Assembly (NCBI GenBank): GCA_047607345.1
Contig: JASGDF010000029.1
Coordinates: forward strand, 1 to 6,652
Length of the DNA: 6,652 bases
Source: Pseudomonas_S sp047607345
GTDB lineage: Bacteria > Pseudomonadota > Gammaproteobacteria > Xanthomonadales > Xanthomonadaceae
Reading direction: 5' to 3'
Below, one piece after another: positions 6,168 through 6,652 of the stretch; position 1 is the first letter of the stretch, and each line of letters starts with the position of its first letter. Under the pieces are notes generated by a model that ran no database searches, was not told where the DNA came from, and worked only from the letters and a program-made list of their open reading frames with translations. The translations under genes and the position numbers were made by a program.

Positions 6168-6652
6168 GCATCGAGTGGATCCAGGCGCCGTGCGCGGTGC
6201 CGGACGAGAAGGCCCGCGCGGCGGCGGCGGCCCGCCAGCAGCAACTGACCAAGCCGCCGGGCTCGCTCGGCGCGCTGGAACGGCTGGCGCTGGACCTGGC
6301 TGCCTGGCAGGGCCGGGAGCGTCCGCGGCTGGACCAGGTGTGGATCGCGGTCTACGCCGCCGACCACGGCATCGCCGCCGAGGGCGTGTCGGCGTTCCCG
6401 CAGGCGGTGACCGGCGAGATGGTGCGCAATTTCGCCCATGGCGGCGCGGCGATCGCGGTGTTGGCGCGGGTGCTGGAAGCGACGCTGGAAGTGGTCAACC
6501 TGGGCACCGTCAACGATCCCGGCGAGGTGCCGGGGGTGCGCCGGGCGATCATCGCCGCGTCCACCGCCAACGCCTGCCGGGCGTCGGCGATGAGCGCCGC
6601 GCAGCTCGCCGCCGCGCTGGCGGCCGGCGCCGAGAGCATCGTGCAGGCGCGC
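6164..6652 (+). CDS. cobT: Nicotinate-nucleotide--dimethylbenzimidazole phosphoribosyltransferase, 3' end outside window
   Basis: Open from a GTG at 6164 to the window edge (163 residues), so about the N-terminal half of a family usually near 350 residues. CobT (named CobU in Pseudomonas denitrificans) makes alpha-ribazole phosphate from dimethylbenzimidazole and nicotinate mononucleotide, the lower-ligand branch of B12 assembly. Seen: LTKPPGSLGALERLA (about 26-40), the conserved KPPGSLG start of the base-binding region; YAADHGIAAEGVSAFPQAVTG (about 65-85), with the DHG motif; and NFAHGGAAIAVLAR (about 89-102). VVNLGT follows, where many homologues have a D at the N position. The catalytic glutamate near the C-terminus (Glu317 in Salmonella) is beyond the window. 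The 4-nt overlap with cobU (GTGA) and a strong Shine-Dalgarno make it part of the same operon. Confidence 0.95.
   Translation, partial: MSIEWIQAPCAVPDEKARAAAAARQQQLTKPPGSLGALERLALDLAAWQGRERPRLDQVWIAVYAADHGIAAEGVSAFPQAVTGEMVRNFAHGGAAIAVLARVLEATLEVVNLGTVNDPGEVPGVRRAIIAASTANACRASAMSAAQLAAALAAGAESIVQAR

Overview
The window is a cobalamin (vitamin B12) locus from a very GC-rich gammaproteobacterium. A Xanthomonadaceae-type genome (Xanthomonas, Stenotrophomonas or Lysobacter relatives) is the best guess. The reasons are the strongly GC-biased third positions, the set of aerobic-type cob genes, and an inverted pair of short repeats (core GTGGGAGGGACTTCAGTCCC) resembling the dispersed REP-like palindromes of that family. 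This placement is inference; there is no rRNA or other marker here.

Layout: two divergent transcription units flank a 510-bp intergenic region. Leftward (minus strand, 2622 to beyond position 1) is a CobN/ChlH-family chelatase large subunit. It is open at the window edge, with 874 residues visible, and it starts with an N-terminal transmembrane anchor. Its leader (about 2897 to 2623) carries a well-formed cobalamin riboswitch with a good B12 box and an 8-bp closing P1 helix. Two further hairpins and a Shine-Dalgarno sequence follow it, and a plausible -10 element lies upstream. Rightward (plus strand) is a tightly packed operon: a fused CobC-CobQ protein (3133-5658), CobU/CobP (5646-6167, overlapping by 13 nt) and CobT (GTG start at 6164, 4-nt overlap, open at the right edge).

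How the genes work together: CobC makes (R)-1-amino-2-propanol O-2-phosphate from threonine phosphate. CobQ amidates adenosylcobyrinic acid a,c-diamide to adenosylcobyric acid. CobU (= CobP) activates adenosylcobinamide to the GDP form, and CobT activates dimethylbenzimidazole. This is the late, nucleotide-loop part of the pathway, shared by de novo synthesis and salvage. CbiB/CobD, which joins the CobC and CobQ products, is not in the window. No corrin-ring gene is present apart from the CobN-like protein, so CobN's role here is not certain.

The most unusual points are two. First, the CobC-CobQ fusion junction is made of an inverted REP-like pair read as codons. It directly follows a run of six Ts; one T fewer would restore separate genes with a coupled TGATG stop/start. 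Second, the CobN-like protein is predicted to be membrane anchored, with its catalytic domain probably periplasmic, and has RHST where the family usually has THGT/S. That raises the possibility of a corrinoid- or tetrapyrrole-handling role other than the classical ATP-driven cytoplasmic cobaltochelatase.
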